Shown here piece by piece: positions 36,838-45,669 of a stretch of 64,000 bases of DNA; positions within the stretch are counted from its first letter, which is position 1, and the number at the start of each line of letters is the position of its first letter. The position numbers were made by a program, and so were the translations under genes. The stretch spans positions 62,001 to 126,000 of the forward strand of contig NZ_MIEQ01000046.1 of NCBI RefSeq assembly GCF_001968815.1, read 5' to 3'. The notes beneath the pieces were generated by a model that did not search any database, was not told the origin of the DNA, and saw nothing but the letters and a program-made list of their open reading frames with translations. Source of the stretch: Motiliproteus sp. MSK22-1 (GTDB lineage Bacteria; Pseudomonadota; Gammaproteobacteria; Pseudomonadales; Balneatricaceae).

Positions 36838-37314
36838 TGCAAGGTTCCTTATTTAGCTATTTGGAAAACCAGCCGTTACAAGTTGTCTTTTACCAGCCAA
36901 AGCTAGACTCGGTATTACTGTGTGGATTGTATTCTAATGCAACACTGCGAGTATAGCCTATCAAGCCCAATTACCTGAATAGGTTGAAAAAACTGACAGG
37001 GGATTGCTAATACAGAATTCTGGCGGACCAGGCTGAACAAAAATCAACCAAAAATCTCATCAACAGTCTGCTTAATATCCTTCTGAGAACTCAAATAATC
37101 AGCGAGTATCGACCATTCCGAGACAACGGAAAATAACAAGAGTGAGTGATAAGGACATAATAAGTTTATTTGCAGGATCTCTAATGTTTAGTCATGGCAA
37201 CATTCGGGAAAGGGTCTATTATCAGTAGTGACCGAAGCATGATTTAAACGGATTCGAACGTCCAGTTTCGCTGAGTTTGGTTAGATTTTGCTGAATCGCA
37301 ATGGAGGTGCAACG
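36838..37314. other. Divergent intergenic region ahead of the chemosensory operon
   Basis: About 480 bases between the lone cheW and the chemosensory cluster. It should contain the promoters of both. I see no clear consensus sigma70 or sigma28 promoter, no gene of normal size and no strong hairpin. Confidence 0.4.
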
Positions 37315-37455
37315 ATGCTTTCGAAAAGACATCAAACAGTCAGCAAATCAATTTATCCCGATACCGTCTGCCTGTTGTTAATGGCGGATGAGATAACCAT
37401 GGCAACCTGCCTGAGTAAATCAGAGGATGATGGTCACGTGAGGCTTGGGATATAA
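37315..37455 (+). CDS. 46-residue small protein or leader ahead of the chemosensory operon
   Basis: ATG 37315 has a perfect GGAGGT 6 bases ahead (37303-37308), the best site in this locus. The frame has 46 codons (MLSKRHQTVSKSIYPDTVCL then LLMADEITMATC). The TAA stop at 37453-37455 is one base from the ATG (37457) of the first cheW of the cluster, which itself has no good site, so the short frame may deliver ribosomes to it. No family is recognised. It could be a true small protein with a hydrophobic patch or a coupling leader. Confidence 0.5.
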   Translation: MLSKRHQTVSKSIYPDTVCLLLMADEITMATCLSKSEDDGHVRLGI

Positions 37456-37456
37456 C

Positions 37457-38002
37457 ATGATGATCGCAGGAATGGATGCTGTATCGATCTCGCAAAGCGA
37501 AATATCCAAATGGGTACTGCATGTAGTAGTTGGCACCGATACTCGGATTTGTATCGATCTTGCGGACGTTACGCGGGTTTTTCCTCTCGTTTCAGTTGAA
37601 GAGGTACCCGGTGGGCCTGACTATCTGGTTGGGTTCGTAAGCTTTCACGGAGTTAGTATTCCGATCATTGATTTGGCGTTAAAGCTAGGGCTGACAGAGG
37701 TCTGTCACTACGACACGGAAACACCTATTGTTTTGTGTCGGGCAGGCACCCTGACGGGCGGATTGGTCGTCAATCAGGTGCTGGAAGTTGCTCAACCTCA
37801 GTTTAAAGACATTCAGATGGTTGATGAATTCAGCAACTCCCGCCCATCAGTGAGTGCAACTGTATCGATCCCACAAGGCCTTTCATTACTCATTAATACT
37901 GCGAAGGTACTGAGCATAAATTTAACGGAATCGGTTAATGAGGTAGAACCACCAGCCAAATCTCCCGAATGTGGTGAAACAAGCATAAGGGACAGCAGAT
38001 GA
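37457..38002 (+). CDS. CheW-domain protein, WspB-like
   Basis: 181 residues from ATG 37457 with a CheW domain (about 20-150): KWVLHVVVGTDTRICIDLAD, then VPGGPDYLVGFVSFHGVSIPIIDL. The domain lacks some usual residues but the order and position match WspB of the Wsp system, where it couples the receptor WspA to the kinase WspE. The C-terminal 30 residues are polar. It overlaps the next gene by 4 bases (ATGA). Confidence 0.85.
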   Translation: MMIAGMDAVSISQSEISKWVLHVVVGTDTRICIDLADVTRVFPLVSVEEVPGGPDYLVGFVSFHGVSIPIIDLALKLGLTEVCHYDTETPIVLCRAGTLTGGLVVNQVLEVAQPQFKDIQMVDEFSNSRPSVSATVSIPQGLSLLINTAKVLSINLTESVNEVEPPAKSPECGETSIRDSR

Positions 38003-39624
38003 ATATATGCAGCGAAGCGAGTTCCCGGAAATCAACTTCTGAGCTGTCACCTGAGGATGAAGGTTTTCTGCATCAATTTATTCTGCAACGTACCGGTATA
38101 CTCATACAACATCATCAACAGAGCAAATTGCGTAGCAAACTTCAGGAGCTCTGTCTGACGTTGGGTTACTCCAGTAGCTGCGATTTACTTAAGAGCTTAT
38201 ACAGCAGTGATAACAAATCCCCGGAATTGGAAAGCCTTATTGCTTCGATAACCATCGGTGAGAGCTATTTTTTTCGTGATGGTCAACAATTCGATTGGTT
38301 GCAGTATGAATATTTCCCCGACATTATTCATCGCCGACGCCGCTCTGGGAATCTGTCATTGCGGGTTTGGAGTGCAGGTAGCTCAGCAGGCCAGGAAATT
38401 TATAGCATAGCCATTTTGCTACGCGAATTGCTTCCTGATATCGACGACTGGGATTTACATTTGTTCGGGACTGACATTAACGCCCCCGCACTGACAAGTG
38501 CACAACGCGGTCAATATAGAGAATGGTCTCTGAGGGGGATGTCTGACCGATTAAGGGCTAAGTATTTTTGTCCTGTCAACGAACTGTTTGAGCTTCGCCA
38601 TGATGTCCGTCAACAGGTTAAGTTTCATTATTTAAATTTAGCTGAAGATGTTTTTCCTAGTATTCTCAGCAAAACCAACGCTTTAGATCTTATTCTTTGT
38701 CGAAACGTTTTCATCTATCTGGCACCAGAAACGTCGCAGGAGATTGTTTGTAAATTTGCCAATTGTTTAAAGCCAGATGGACAATTGCTGTTAGGTGCGG
38801 TTGACACTGTCAGATGGAAAGACACGGGACTGAATCAGATTCGTTCCGGCGATGTACTGTTTTATCGTAAGAACAAACAAGCCCTCTCGACAGATAGCCG
38901 AATTCAGCTGATCGACTTTCAATTAGACTCCTGCTATCAGCCGGATGTTGATGGAGAAGGTGATAGAGAAAGCCATATAGAAAGTGATGGGCAGAATCAA
39001 GACTCGGTTAGCGCTTTACCCCAAGACACACAAAATTGTGTCCCCCAAAAAAACAATCTCCGCCTGGCAGAGAAAACGTTCAGCACTGCTCCAGCGAGAA
39101 TCGAAGACAATTTAATTATTGCCAATAATATAACCATTTTAAATTTATACCAGAAAGGTCGTTGGCAGGAGTTGGTAAGCGCTGTCGATACGTTTCAAGC
39201 AGGAAAAGATCAGAACGCATCTCTTTTGGGATATAAAGCACGGGCATTGGCCAATCTCGGTCAACTGGAGCAATCCGAAAGGGTGTGTAGAGAAAGCATT
39301 GGTCTGAATCCCAATGACAAGCATATTTATCTGGTCCAGGGGCTGGTTCGGATGGAAAAAGGACAGCTGGAAAAAGCTGAGGCATCGTTTCGTAAAGCAC
39401 TCTATCTTGATCGCTACTACCCAGAATCCCATTACCGTTTGGGATTGTTGTTGATTACAAATGGCCAGAGCAAAAAAGGGATTAAAAGCCTTGAGCAGGC
39501 CTTGCTATTGGCAGAACGGGGAGATCAACGAAAGTGCCTTGAATATACTCAGGGAATAACCTATCAGCACTTTGCCCGGATGTTACGCCAGGAGCTGAGC
39601 ATATTTGGGAACACCGGTATATAA
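37999..39624 (+). CDS. CheR methyltransferase with C-terminal TPRs, WspC-like
   Basis: 541 residues. The CheR N-terminal and SAM domains occupy about residues 15-290: TIGESYFFRDGQQFDW, RVWSAGSSAGQEIYSIAILL (motif I), HLFGTDINAPAL, and DLILCRNVFIYL. After a linker of about 80 residues come three tetratricopeptide repeats (LNPNDKHIYLVQGLVRMEKG and following). CheR methylates receptor glutamates using SAM. The CheR-TPR architecture is typical of WspC and FrzF-type enzymes, where the repeats restrict which receptor is modified. It overlaps the upstream cheW by 4 bases. Confidence 0.92.
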   Translation: MNICSEASSRKSTSELSPEDEGFLHQFILQRTGILIQHHQQSKLRSKLQELCLTLGYSSSCDLLKSLYSSDNKSPELESLIASITIGESYFFRDGQQFDWLQYEYFPDIIHRRRRSGNLSLRVWSAGSSAGQEIYSIAILLRELLPDIDDWDLHLFGTDINAPALTSAQRGQYREWSLRGMSDRLRAKYFCPVNELFELRHDVRQQVKFHYLNLAEDVFPSILSKTNALDLILCRNVFIYLAPETSQEIVCKFANCLKPDGQLLLGAVDTVRWKDTGLNQIRSGDVLFYRKNKQALSTDSRIQLIDFQLDSCYQPDVDGEGDRESHIESDGQNQDSVSALPQDTQNCVPQKNNLRLAEKTFSTAPARIEDNLIIANNITILNLYQKGRWQELVSAVDTFQAGKDQNASLLGYKARALANLGQLEQSERVCRESIGLNPNDKHIYLVQGLVRMEKGQLEKAEASFRKALYLDRYYPESHYRLGLLLITNGQSKKGIKSLEQALLLAERGDQRKCLEYTQGITYQHFARMLRQELSIFGNTGI

Positions 39625-39656
39625 GTGGTCTGCATATATCCAATGAGACAGGATCA

Positions 39657-40328
39657 GTGAGCATGAAGACGGAGACAGCCCCAAATGCAGGGAAAGCTCA
39701 ACCGACTGGCAGCAGAAATACTGAGACAGAGCTAAAGCAAGTTGTTACGGACATTGCAGAACTGGCTATACCTAAAGCAGCAAAGCTGATGCCTCAGGGC
39801 ATAGAGCAACAGCAGTTGTTAAAGCAGCGCAGTCAGCTGTTGGCGAAAGAGGAACAGAGCGAAAACCTGGCTGAGCAGGAACAGTATTTACGCTGTCGAT
39901 TAGGTGCATCTGAGTGGTATGGCATTCCATACTGCTGGTTGGATGAATTGATCTATGCCACCGGCCTGATCGCGGTCCCTGGCACACCCTCTTTTGTTGC
40001 AGGAGTCATTAATTATCAGGGAGAACTGCTCACTGTGCTTGACCTGAAGCACTTTTTCCCGGTTGAAACGTTCAGTGAGGAAGAGAAAGAGGAACGCAGG
40101 GTTGCTGTGGTTCAGAATAAGCAACTTAGAGTCGGTCTTTTAATCGATGCGGTATCCGGCAACGAAATCTATGACCGAACATCACTGTCACCTGCATTAT
40201 CTTCAGATCGCGCGACCAATTTAAATTATGTCTTAGGAATTTATAAGGGAACCGTAACGATGCTTGATTTGGATGCTTTGCTTTCAGATGAAGAATTAAT
40301 GGTCAATGACAGACCATCTCAAGGTTAA
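39657..40328 (+). CDS. CheW-domain protein with long N-terminal extension, WspD-like
   Basis: 223 residues: about 75 residues of polar, Gln/Glu-rich N-terminal sequence and then a CheW domain (YLRCRLGASEWYGIPYCWLD, VPGTPSFVAGVINYQGELLT, VLDLKHFF). WspD has the same extended layout. The start may be GTG 39657 or the ATG 6 bases later; AGGA is nearer to the GTG. Two different CheW proteins in one cluster, as here and in Wsp, are thought to link receptor and kinase arrays. Confidence 0.88.
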   Translation: MSMKTETAPNAGKAQPTGSRNTETELKQVVTDIAELAIPKAAKLMPQGIEQQQLLKQRSQLLAKEEQSENLAEQEQYLRCRLGASEWYGIPYCWLDELIYATGLIAVPGTPSFVAGVINYQGELLTVLDLKHFFPVETFSEEEKEERRVAVVQNKQLRVGLLIDAVSGNEIYDRTSLSPALSSDRATNLNYVLGIYKGTVTMLDLDALLSDEELMVNDRPSQG

Positions 40329-40422
40329 TAATGACCTGAAGGCGGCCTGTGTATTAGCGATTTTTAATTAATATTCCGCTATATAAAAGCTGAAAGCAAT
40401 TGTCGGATTAAAGGGAAATGTT

Positions 40423-42234
40423 ATGAAGATAAAGCATAGATTAATACTGGGGTTCTCTATTCCCATCATCGCACTATTGGCACTGGGTGGGGTTATGGAA
40501 TGGCTCAGCCAACAACAGCAAGAAGCACGGAACTGGTCAACGCATACTTATAAAGTGCTGGCAAAGCTCGAATCGTTTCATTCTTTAACCAAAGATCTGG
40601 ACACCGGTCAACGGGGATATCTTCTTACCGGAAATGCCAGTTTCCTTGAGCCGTTCAATACCGTTATAGAATTGAGTGATGGGGTGTTGGACGATCTTGA
40701 AATCATGGTAAAGGACAATCCACGGCAGCTGCAACGGATAGCACTCATGCGGACACTGCTTGATGAAAAAATTGAAACTCTCCAGAAAACCATAACCCAA
40801 CTTAGCAGTAATCAAGTTGAAGAAGCGCCTGCGGTAGTACTGACTGACAAGGGTAAAAAGGTAACCAATGATCTGCGAAAGACGGTGAAGGTATTTGGTG
40901 ATGAGGAGCGCCAACGCCTGTCTGAACGTAATCTGGCTTCTTCACAGTCAGAGGATATTGCCGCCAATACTATTTTTATCGGGATTGTTGTTGTCACACT
41001 GTTGGTGGTTATGGTTGCTCGCTACTCCATAGCATCCATTGCGGGAGGGCTCATTGAAGCAGTTTCTCTGGCACAAAAAATATCTGCCGGATCCAGGGAT
41101 GTTGTCATTAAATTGGATATTCCGGACGAGACAGGAGATCTTCTCAGAGCGCTGAGTATCATGCAAAACTCCATCTTGAAATCTGAACAAGTACTTACCG
41201 AAAAAGAAGAGCAAAGCCGAAAGGATCTTGCTCAACTGAACAGCACTGTAGCCGAATATCAGGCGCTGATGACCAAGGTAGCCAGAGGTGATCTTTCTCA
41301 GCATGTAAAGGTACAACGCGACGACGCGCTGGGGCGTCTCGGCCACGATATTAATGCCATGATTTCCAGCCTGGGAGAGATCGCTGGTAATGTACGCCAA
41401 GCCAGCCAGGAGATCGTCAGTACTCTTGCAGAAGTAAGCTCCACCACGACGGTTCAGGCTGCCAATGCCTCTGAACAGGCCACCGCCGTGAGTGAGACCA
41501 GTACAACGCTGGAAGAAATCAGGGCCACTTCCCTGCAAACGCTGGAGAAGGCGCAGCAGCTGGGTAAATCGGCTGAGCAAACTCGCAAGGAAGGCGAACA
41601 GGGTCAACTTGCCGTGAAAGAGGCAATCGAAGGTATGGAAGTCATACGCGATCGCATGGATGACATTGCTACCACGATTCTCGAACTTTCAGAGCAAACT
41701 CAACAGATCGGTGAAATTACCGATGTGGTGGCGGGGTTGGCACAACAGTCGAAAATGTTAGCACTCAATGCTTCTATCGAGGCTGCCAAGGCTGGTGATT
41801 CGGGTAAGGGGTTTGCAGTGGTCGCTATGGAGGTCAAAGAGCTGGCAGAGCAATCTCAACAGTCAACGACCCAGGTGCAGAAAATACTGCAGGACATTCG
41901 CCTCGCTACGGATCGGGCTGTGATGGCCACGGAAGAGGGTAGCAAAGGTGCTAGTGAAGGCCTGGATTTGGTTAATCGCAACGGAGAAGTTATGCGGGAG
42001 TTGAGCGGTGTTATCCGTGAAACCGCCACGGCCAGTCAACAGATTGTTGCGGCGGTACGACAGGAAGCCAGTGGAATCAACCAGGTAAACGATGCCATGG
42101 ACCAGATAAATACGGCAACAGCTCAATTGGTTGTAGCGGTGCGCCAGACCGAACAGGCCAATCATGACTTAAGCACCGTAGCTCAGCGTCTTAACAGCAG
42201 CAGTAAGGTTTATCAACTCGCCCAAGGGGCTTGA
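40423..42234 (+). CDS. CHASE3-domain methyl-accepting chemoreceptor, WspA-like position
   Basis: 603 residues: transmembrane helix 1 (LILGFSIPIIALLALGGV), a periplasmic CHASE3 four-helix sensor (about 35-175, with LDTGQRGYLLTGNASFLEPF), transmembrane helix 2 (FIGIVVVTLLVVMVARYSI), a HAMP and a second HAMP-like segment (VARGDLSQHVKVQRDDALG), and the long cytoplasmic coiled coil. The hairpin tip is SKMLALNASIEAAKAGDSGK, with GFAVVAMEVKELAEQS. No C-terminal CheR-docking pentapeptide is present, consistent with a dedicated CheR. CHASE3 domains sense unknown extracellular signals. GGGAAA precedes the ATG. Confidence 0.93.
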   Translation: MKIKHRLILGFSIPIIALLALGGVMEWLSQQQQEARNWSTHTYKVLAKLESFHSLTKDLDTGQRGYLLTGNASFLEPFNTVIELSDGVLDDLEIMVKDNPRQLQRIALMRTLLDEKIETLQKTITQLSSNQVEEAPAVVLTDKGKKVTNDLRKTVKVFGDEERQRLSERNLASSQSEDIAANTIFIGIVVVTLLVVMVARYSIASIAGGLIEAVSLAQKISAGSRDVVIKLDIPDETGDLLRALSIMQNSILKSEQVLTEKEEQSRKDLAQLNSTVAEYQALMTKVARGDLSQHVKVQRDDALGRLGHDINAMISSLGEIAGNVRQASQEIVSTLAEVSSTTTVQAANASEQATAVSETSTTLEEIRATSLQTLEKAQQLGKSAEQTRKEGEQGQLAVKEAIEGMEVIRDRMDDIATTILELSEQTQQIGEITDVVAGLAQQSKMLALNASIEAAKAGDSGKGFAVVAMEVKELAEQSQQSTTQVQKILQDIRLATDRAVMATEEGSKGASEGLDLVNRNGEVMRELSGVIRETATASQQIVAAVRQEASGINQVNDAMDQINTATAQLVVAVRQTEQANHDLSTVAQRLNSSSKVYQLAQGA

Positions 42235-42235
42235 T

Positions 42236-44560
42236 ATGGATTTGGACGAGAAGTTCAGCCGCGAGTTACTCGAAACGTTCAGAGTAGAACTGGATGACCA
42301 GATACAGGTTATTTCAGAAGGTCTGCTGACGTTGGAAAAAGGACTTGATGACTCCCCCCGGTTGGAACTGATCAATGTCTTATTTCGTGCTGCCCATAAT
42401 ATTAAAGGGGCAGCGCGAGGCGTTGATGTTTTGGATATCGTCGCCTTGTCACATCGTATGGAGAGTCTGTTCGGAGCAGTAAAAAACGGAGATCTTTTGA
42501 TCGAAAGCCCGATTATTGATCTGTGTCTGGAGACTCTGGACAGAATGCGAGAGGCCATGGAGGATTTCTGTAATGGATGCGCTGCTACTTTTGATATCAA
42601 TGACCTTTTATTTCGTTTGGACAGGTTATCCGCTCATTCAACTCTCAGCTTGAACGCATCGTCCTCTGTCCGGCCCACAGTTGTTACTGAAGAGTCTGCT
42701 ACAAAAATACCATTACACACCCTTTCTGCCGCCATTCAGTCTGAATCTATTGACAGTGAACATGAAAACCGAATCAGCAAGCAAAATAAAGACGGAAAAG
42801 AAAAGAACACAGACTTGCTTCCTTCAGTGGAATCGAGTGCTTCTATCAGAGTTTCTATGGATAAACTGGAGCAGGTTACTGGACTGACCGAAGAGTTGCA
42901 GCTGGTAAAGACGGAGTCAGCAGATCAGATGGATCAACTGCGGCGTTTACACGATCAGGCAGCAGGGTTACGAGATACTTTGGATCGTTTTACACCTATG
43001 CTGAAAACTGACCTCCAACAGCCTTCTCCAATAATTAAACTAACCGAACAGCTCCAACAGACTATCCTTGAACTGAATAGCAATACTCGCAGCATTCTTG
43101 ACCAATATAAAATTAACAATAAGCGTCTTAATACACTATCAGTCGCCTTACACCGCGATATGCAATCAATGCGACTGGTGCCTGTACGCACCCTGTTACA
43201 GCCTCTAACCCGATCAGTCCGGACGATTGCCCGGGAACTGGGTAAACAAGTCGATTTTGATATTTCCGGTGATGCTATTGAAATGGACCGAGCTGTTTTG
43301 GAAGGAGTGAAAGCCCCGTTGCTTCACCTGTTTCGAAATGCGGTGGATCACGGTATTGAGTCTTCGCAAGCAAGGCTTACTGCGGGAAAGCCTCCCGTAG
43401 GGCGATTATCAATAAGCGTAGAAGGACATGGTAATCAAATACTGATGAAAGTGTCTGATGATGGAGCCGGTATTGATGGCGATACCGTTAAAAAAATCGC
43501 TCTTGAAAAGCAGTTGATAACCACTACAGAGCTGGAAAATATGGACCGACAAGCGATGTTGGATATTATTTTCAGACCGGGTTTTTCAACAAAAGAAAGT
43601 GTTACGGATTTATCAGGTCGGGGGATAGGCCTGGACGTAGTCCAATCCAACCTGAACCGGTTAAAGGGTCATGTCAGTGTTGATTCAACGGTTGGCAAGG
43701 GAAGTCAATTTACACTGTCTTTACCCTTAAGTCTGTCTACAGAACGAGGACTCATCATTCGTAGCGGAGGGGGCATATTTGCCGTTCCAATAGCCGCTGT
43801 AGAGCGTGTAATGACAATTTCTCCGCAAAATGTAGTCGAAGTGGAGGCAAGTCAGGCTGTGTTACTGGATGGACAGCCGGTGCCACTGCGGGATCTCGCT
43901 CTCACATTAAAGTTGTCACCCTGGGCTGCCAAAGACCTACAGCAATACCCCGTCATCATATTATCCAAGAACTGGGGAGCGGTCGCTTTTTTGGTAGACG
44001 ACATCGTCGGAGAACGTGACATCGTCATTAAACCTTTGACTCCTCCACTGATCTCGGTGCGGAACGTTACTGGTGGTACCCTCAGCGGCTCCGGTGAAAT
44101 TATCATCGTCTTGAACCCTATTGATCTTGTTACATCGGCTCTCAGCATGAAGACAAACTGCCGATTTTTTGAGAATGAAAGTAGTTCTGAAAACAAGCAG
44201 TCGTCAATCCTTATCGTAGACGACTCAATTACCACCCGGACCCTGGAGAAAGGCATTCTTGAGAATTCTGGTTATCGCGTTGAAATCGCAGTAGACGGGC
44301 GAGAAGGCTGGAACAAGCTTCAAGAGCAAGCTTTTGACCTGGTTGTTACCGATGTTGAAATGCCAAACATGAATGGTTTTGACCTGACAGATTTAATAAA
44401 ACAACACAGCAAATATCAAAGCATTCCGGTCATTATTGTAACGTCCCTGGCCCGTGAGGCAGATAAACAGCGGGGGATAGAGGTGGGTGCTGACGCTTAT
44501 ATTGTCAAAAGTCAGTTTGAAACCAAGGTACTACTGGAAGTGGTTAAGCAGCTAATATAA
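42236..44560 (+). CDS. Hybrid CheA histidine kinase with C-terminal receiver, WspE-like
   Basis: 774 residues: an Hpt domain with phospho-His54 (FRAAHNIKGAARG), a long linker with no recognisable P2 (CheY-binding) domain, a dimerisation P3 region, and a CheA-type ATPase (N box LFRNAVDHGIES, G1 SDDGAGIDGD, G2 GRGIGLDVV). A CheW-like P5 domain follows, then a receiver (SSILIVDDSITTRTLEKGIL with Asp in LVVTDVEMPNMNG). WspE has this CheA-REC form. The fused receiver could act as phosphate sink or relay. It starts one base after the receptor gene. Confidence 0.94.
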   Translation: MDLDEKFSRELLETFRVELDDQIQVISEGLLTLEKGLDDSPRLELINVLFRAAHNIKGAARGVDVLDIVALSHRMESLFGAVKNGDLLIESPIIDLCLETLDRMREAMEDFCNGCAATFDINDLLFRLDRLSAHSTLSLNASSSVRPTVVTEESATKIPLHTLSAAIQSESIDSEHENRISKQNKDGKEKNTDLLPSVESSASIRVSMDKLEQVTGLTEELQLVKTESADQMDQLRRLHDQAAGLRDTLDRFTPMLKTDLQQPSPIIKLTEQLQQTILELNSNTRSILDQYKINNKRLNTLSVALHRDMQSMRLVPVRTLLQPLTRSVRTIARELGKQVDFDISGDAIEMDRAVLEGVKAPLLHLFRNAVDHGIESSQARLTAGKPPVGRLSISVEGHGNQILMKVSDDGAGIDGDTVKKIALEKQLITTTELENMDRQAMLDIIFRPGFSTKESVTDLSGRGIGLDVVQSNLNRLKGHVSVDSTVGKGSQFTLSLPLSLSTERGLIIRSGGGIFAVPIAAVERVMTISPQNVVEVEASQAVLLDGQPVPLRDLALTLKLSPWAAKDLQQYPVIILSKNWGAVAFLVDDIVGERDIVIKPLTPPLISVRNVTGGTLSGSGEIIIVLNPIDLVTSALSMKTNCRFFENESSSENKQSSILIVDDSITTRTLEKGILENSGYRVEIAVDGREGWNKLQEQAFDLVVTDVEMPNMNGFDLTDLIKQHSKYQSIPVIIVTSLAREADKQRGIEVGADAYIVKSQFETKVLLEVVKQLI

Positions 44561-44583
44561 CCCCCGTTAGAGGTTAGATTTGG

Positions 44584-45642
44584 ATGATACGGATACTGAT
44601 CACAGAAGATTCCGATGTAGTCGCTATGCTGTTACAGGCCATACTGGACAATGAACCCGATATGGCAGTTATCGGGCGTGCTCGAAACGGTCGTGAAGCC
44701 GTGCTCAAAGTCAATGAGTTAAAACCTGATCTGGTAACCATGGATATCCGTATGCCGGAGTTGGATGGCTTGGGAGCGACACGAATAATCATGTCAACCA
44801 GCCCTGTTCCCATAGTGGTGATCAGTTCCTGCGTTGACGATAATGAGCTTCAGATTACTTTTCGAGCCATTGAGGAGGGAGCCTTAGCCGTATTGGAGAA
44901 GCCTTATGGTTTAAACCACCCGGGATTTGAAATTATTCGCAATGATATTGTCGATACAGTGCGGGCAATGTCAGAAGTTAAAGTAATTCGGCGAAAACCC
45001 GCTCGTCATACAACTGTTGCGTTAGACACTTGCACACAGGTATTACCCGTATTACCCCCATTAACCGGGGTCTATGAGCTGGTTGCTATTGGTATATCGA
45101 CCGGTGGACCACTGGCAATTCGAGGACTGCTTTTATCGCTGCCATTAGAATTCCCTGTTGCCATTCTGATAGCTCAACATATTTCGAAAGGCTTCTTAGC
45201 GGGGCTTATAACCTGGTTAAGCACCAATACGCTGTTGACCGTGAAATGCGCCGAAGACGGAGAAACACTTAAGGCAGCAACTGTCTATTTTGCACCAGAT
45301 GATTACCACCTTCTGGTGGCCCGTAATCACAACGGACTGGTAGCACAGTTATGCAGCAGCGCACCTGTCAATGGTTTTCGACCCTCAGCAACGCCGTTGC
45401 TGCATTCTGTTGCCAGGGTCTGTGGCAGGAAGGGAATAGGGATACTGATGACCGGAATGGGGTGCGACGGGGCAGAGGGACTGCTTGAGCTTCGTCGAAA
45501 CGGCGGCCACACTCTGGTTCAGGATGCAGAAAGTGCCGTGGTTTACGGTATGCCCGGGTCGGCATTGGCATTGGATGCAGTTGATCAGATCGTTCAACTT
45601 GAAAAACTGCCTTTTTACTTAAACGGTTTGATTTCAAAGTGA
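44584..45642 (+). CDS. CheB protein-glutamate methylesterase, WspF-like
   Basis: 352 residues with an N-terminal receiver (ITEDSDVV; phospho-Asp54 in VTMDIRMPELDG; Lys in LEKP) and the methylesterase domain. Catalytic residues are Ser172 (GISTGGPLAI), His199 (IAQHISKGF) and Asp295 (GMGCDGAEG). It removes methyl groups that the CheR protein adds to the receptor. In Wsp, loss of the equivalent protein locks the system on. It follows cheA by 23 bases. Confidence 0.94.
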   Translation: MIRILITEDSDVVAMLLQAILDNEPDMAVIGRARNGREAVLKVNELKPDLVTMDIRMPELDGLGATRIIMSTSPVPIVVISSCVDDNELQITFRAIEEGALAVLEKPYGLNHPGFEIIRNDIVDTVRAMSEVKVIRRKPARHTTVALDTCTQVLPVLPPLTGVYELVAIGISTGGPLAIRGLLLSLPLEFPVAILIAQHISKGFLAGLITWLSTNTLLTVKCAEDGETLKAATVYFAPDDYHLLVARNHNGLVAQLCSSAPVNGFRPSATPLLHSVARVCGRKGIGILMTGMGCDGAEGLLELRRNGGHTLVQDAESAVVYGMPGSALALDAVDQIVQLEKLPFYLNGLISK

Positions 45643-45669
45643 TTTGACTTTCAATGAAAAGGAACTGAA

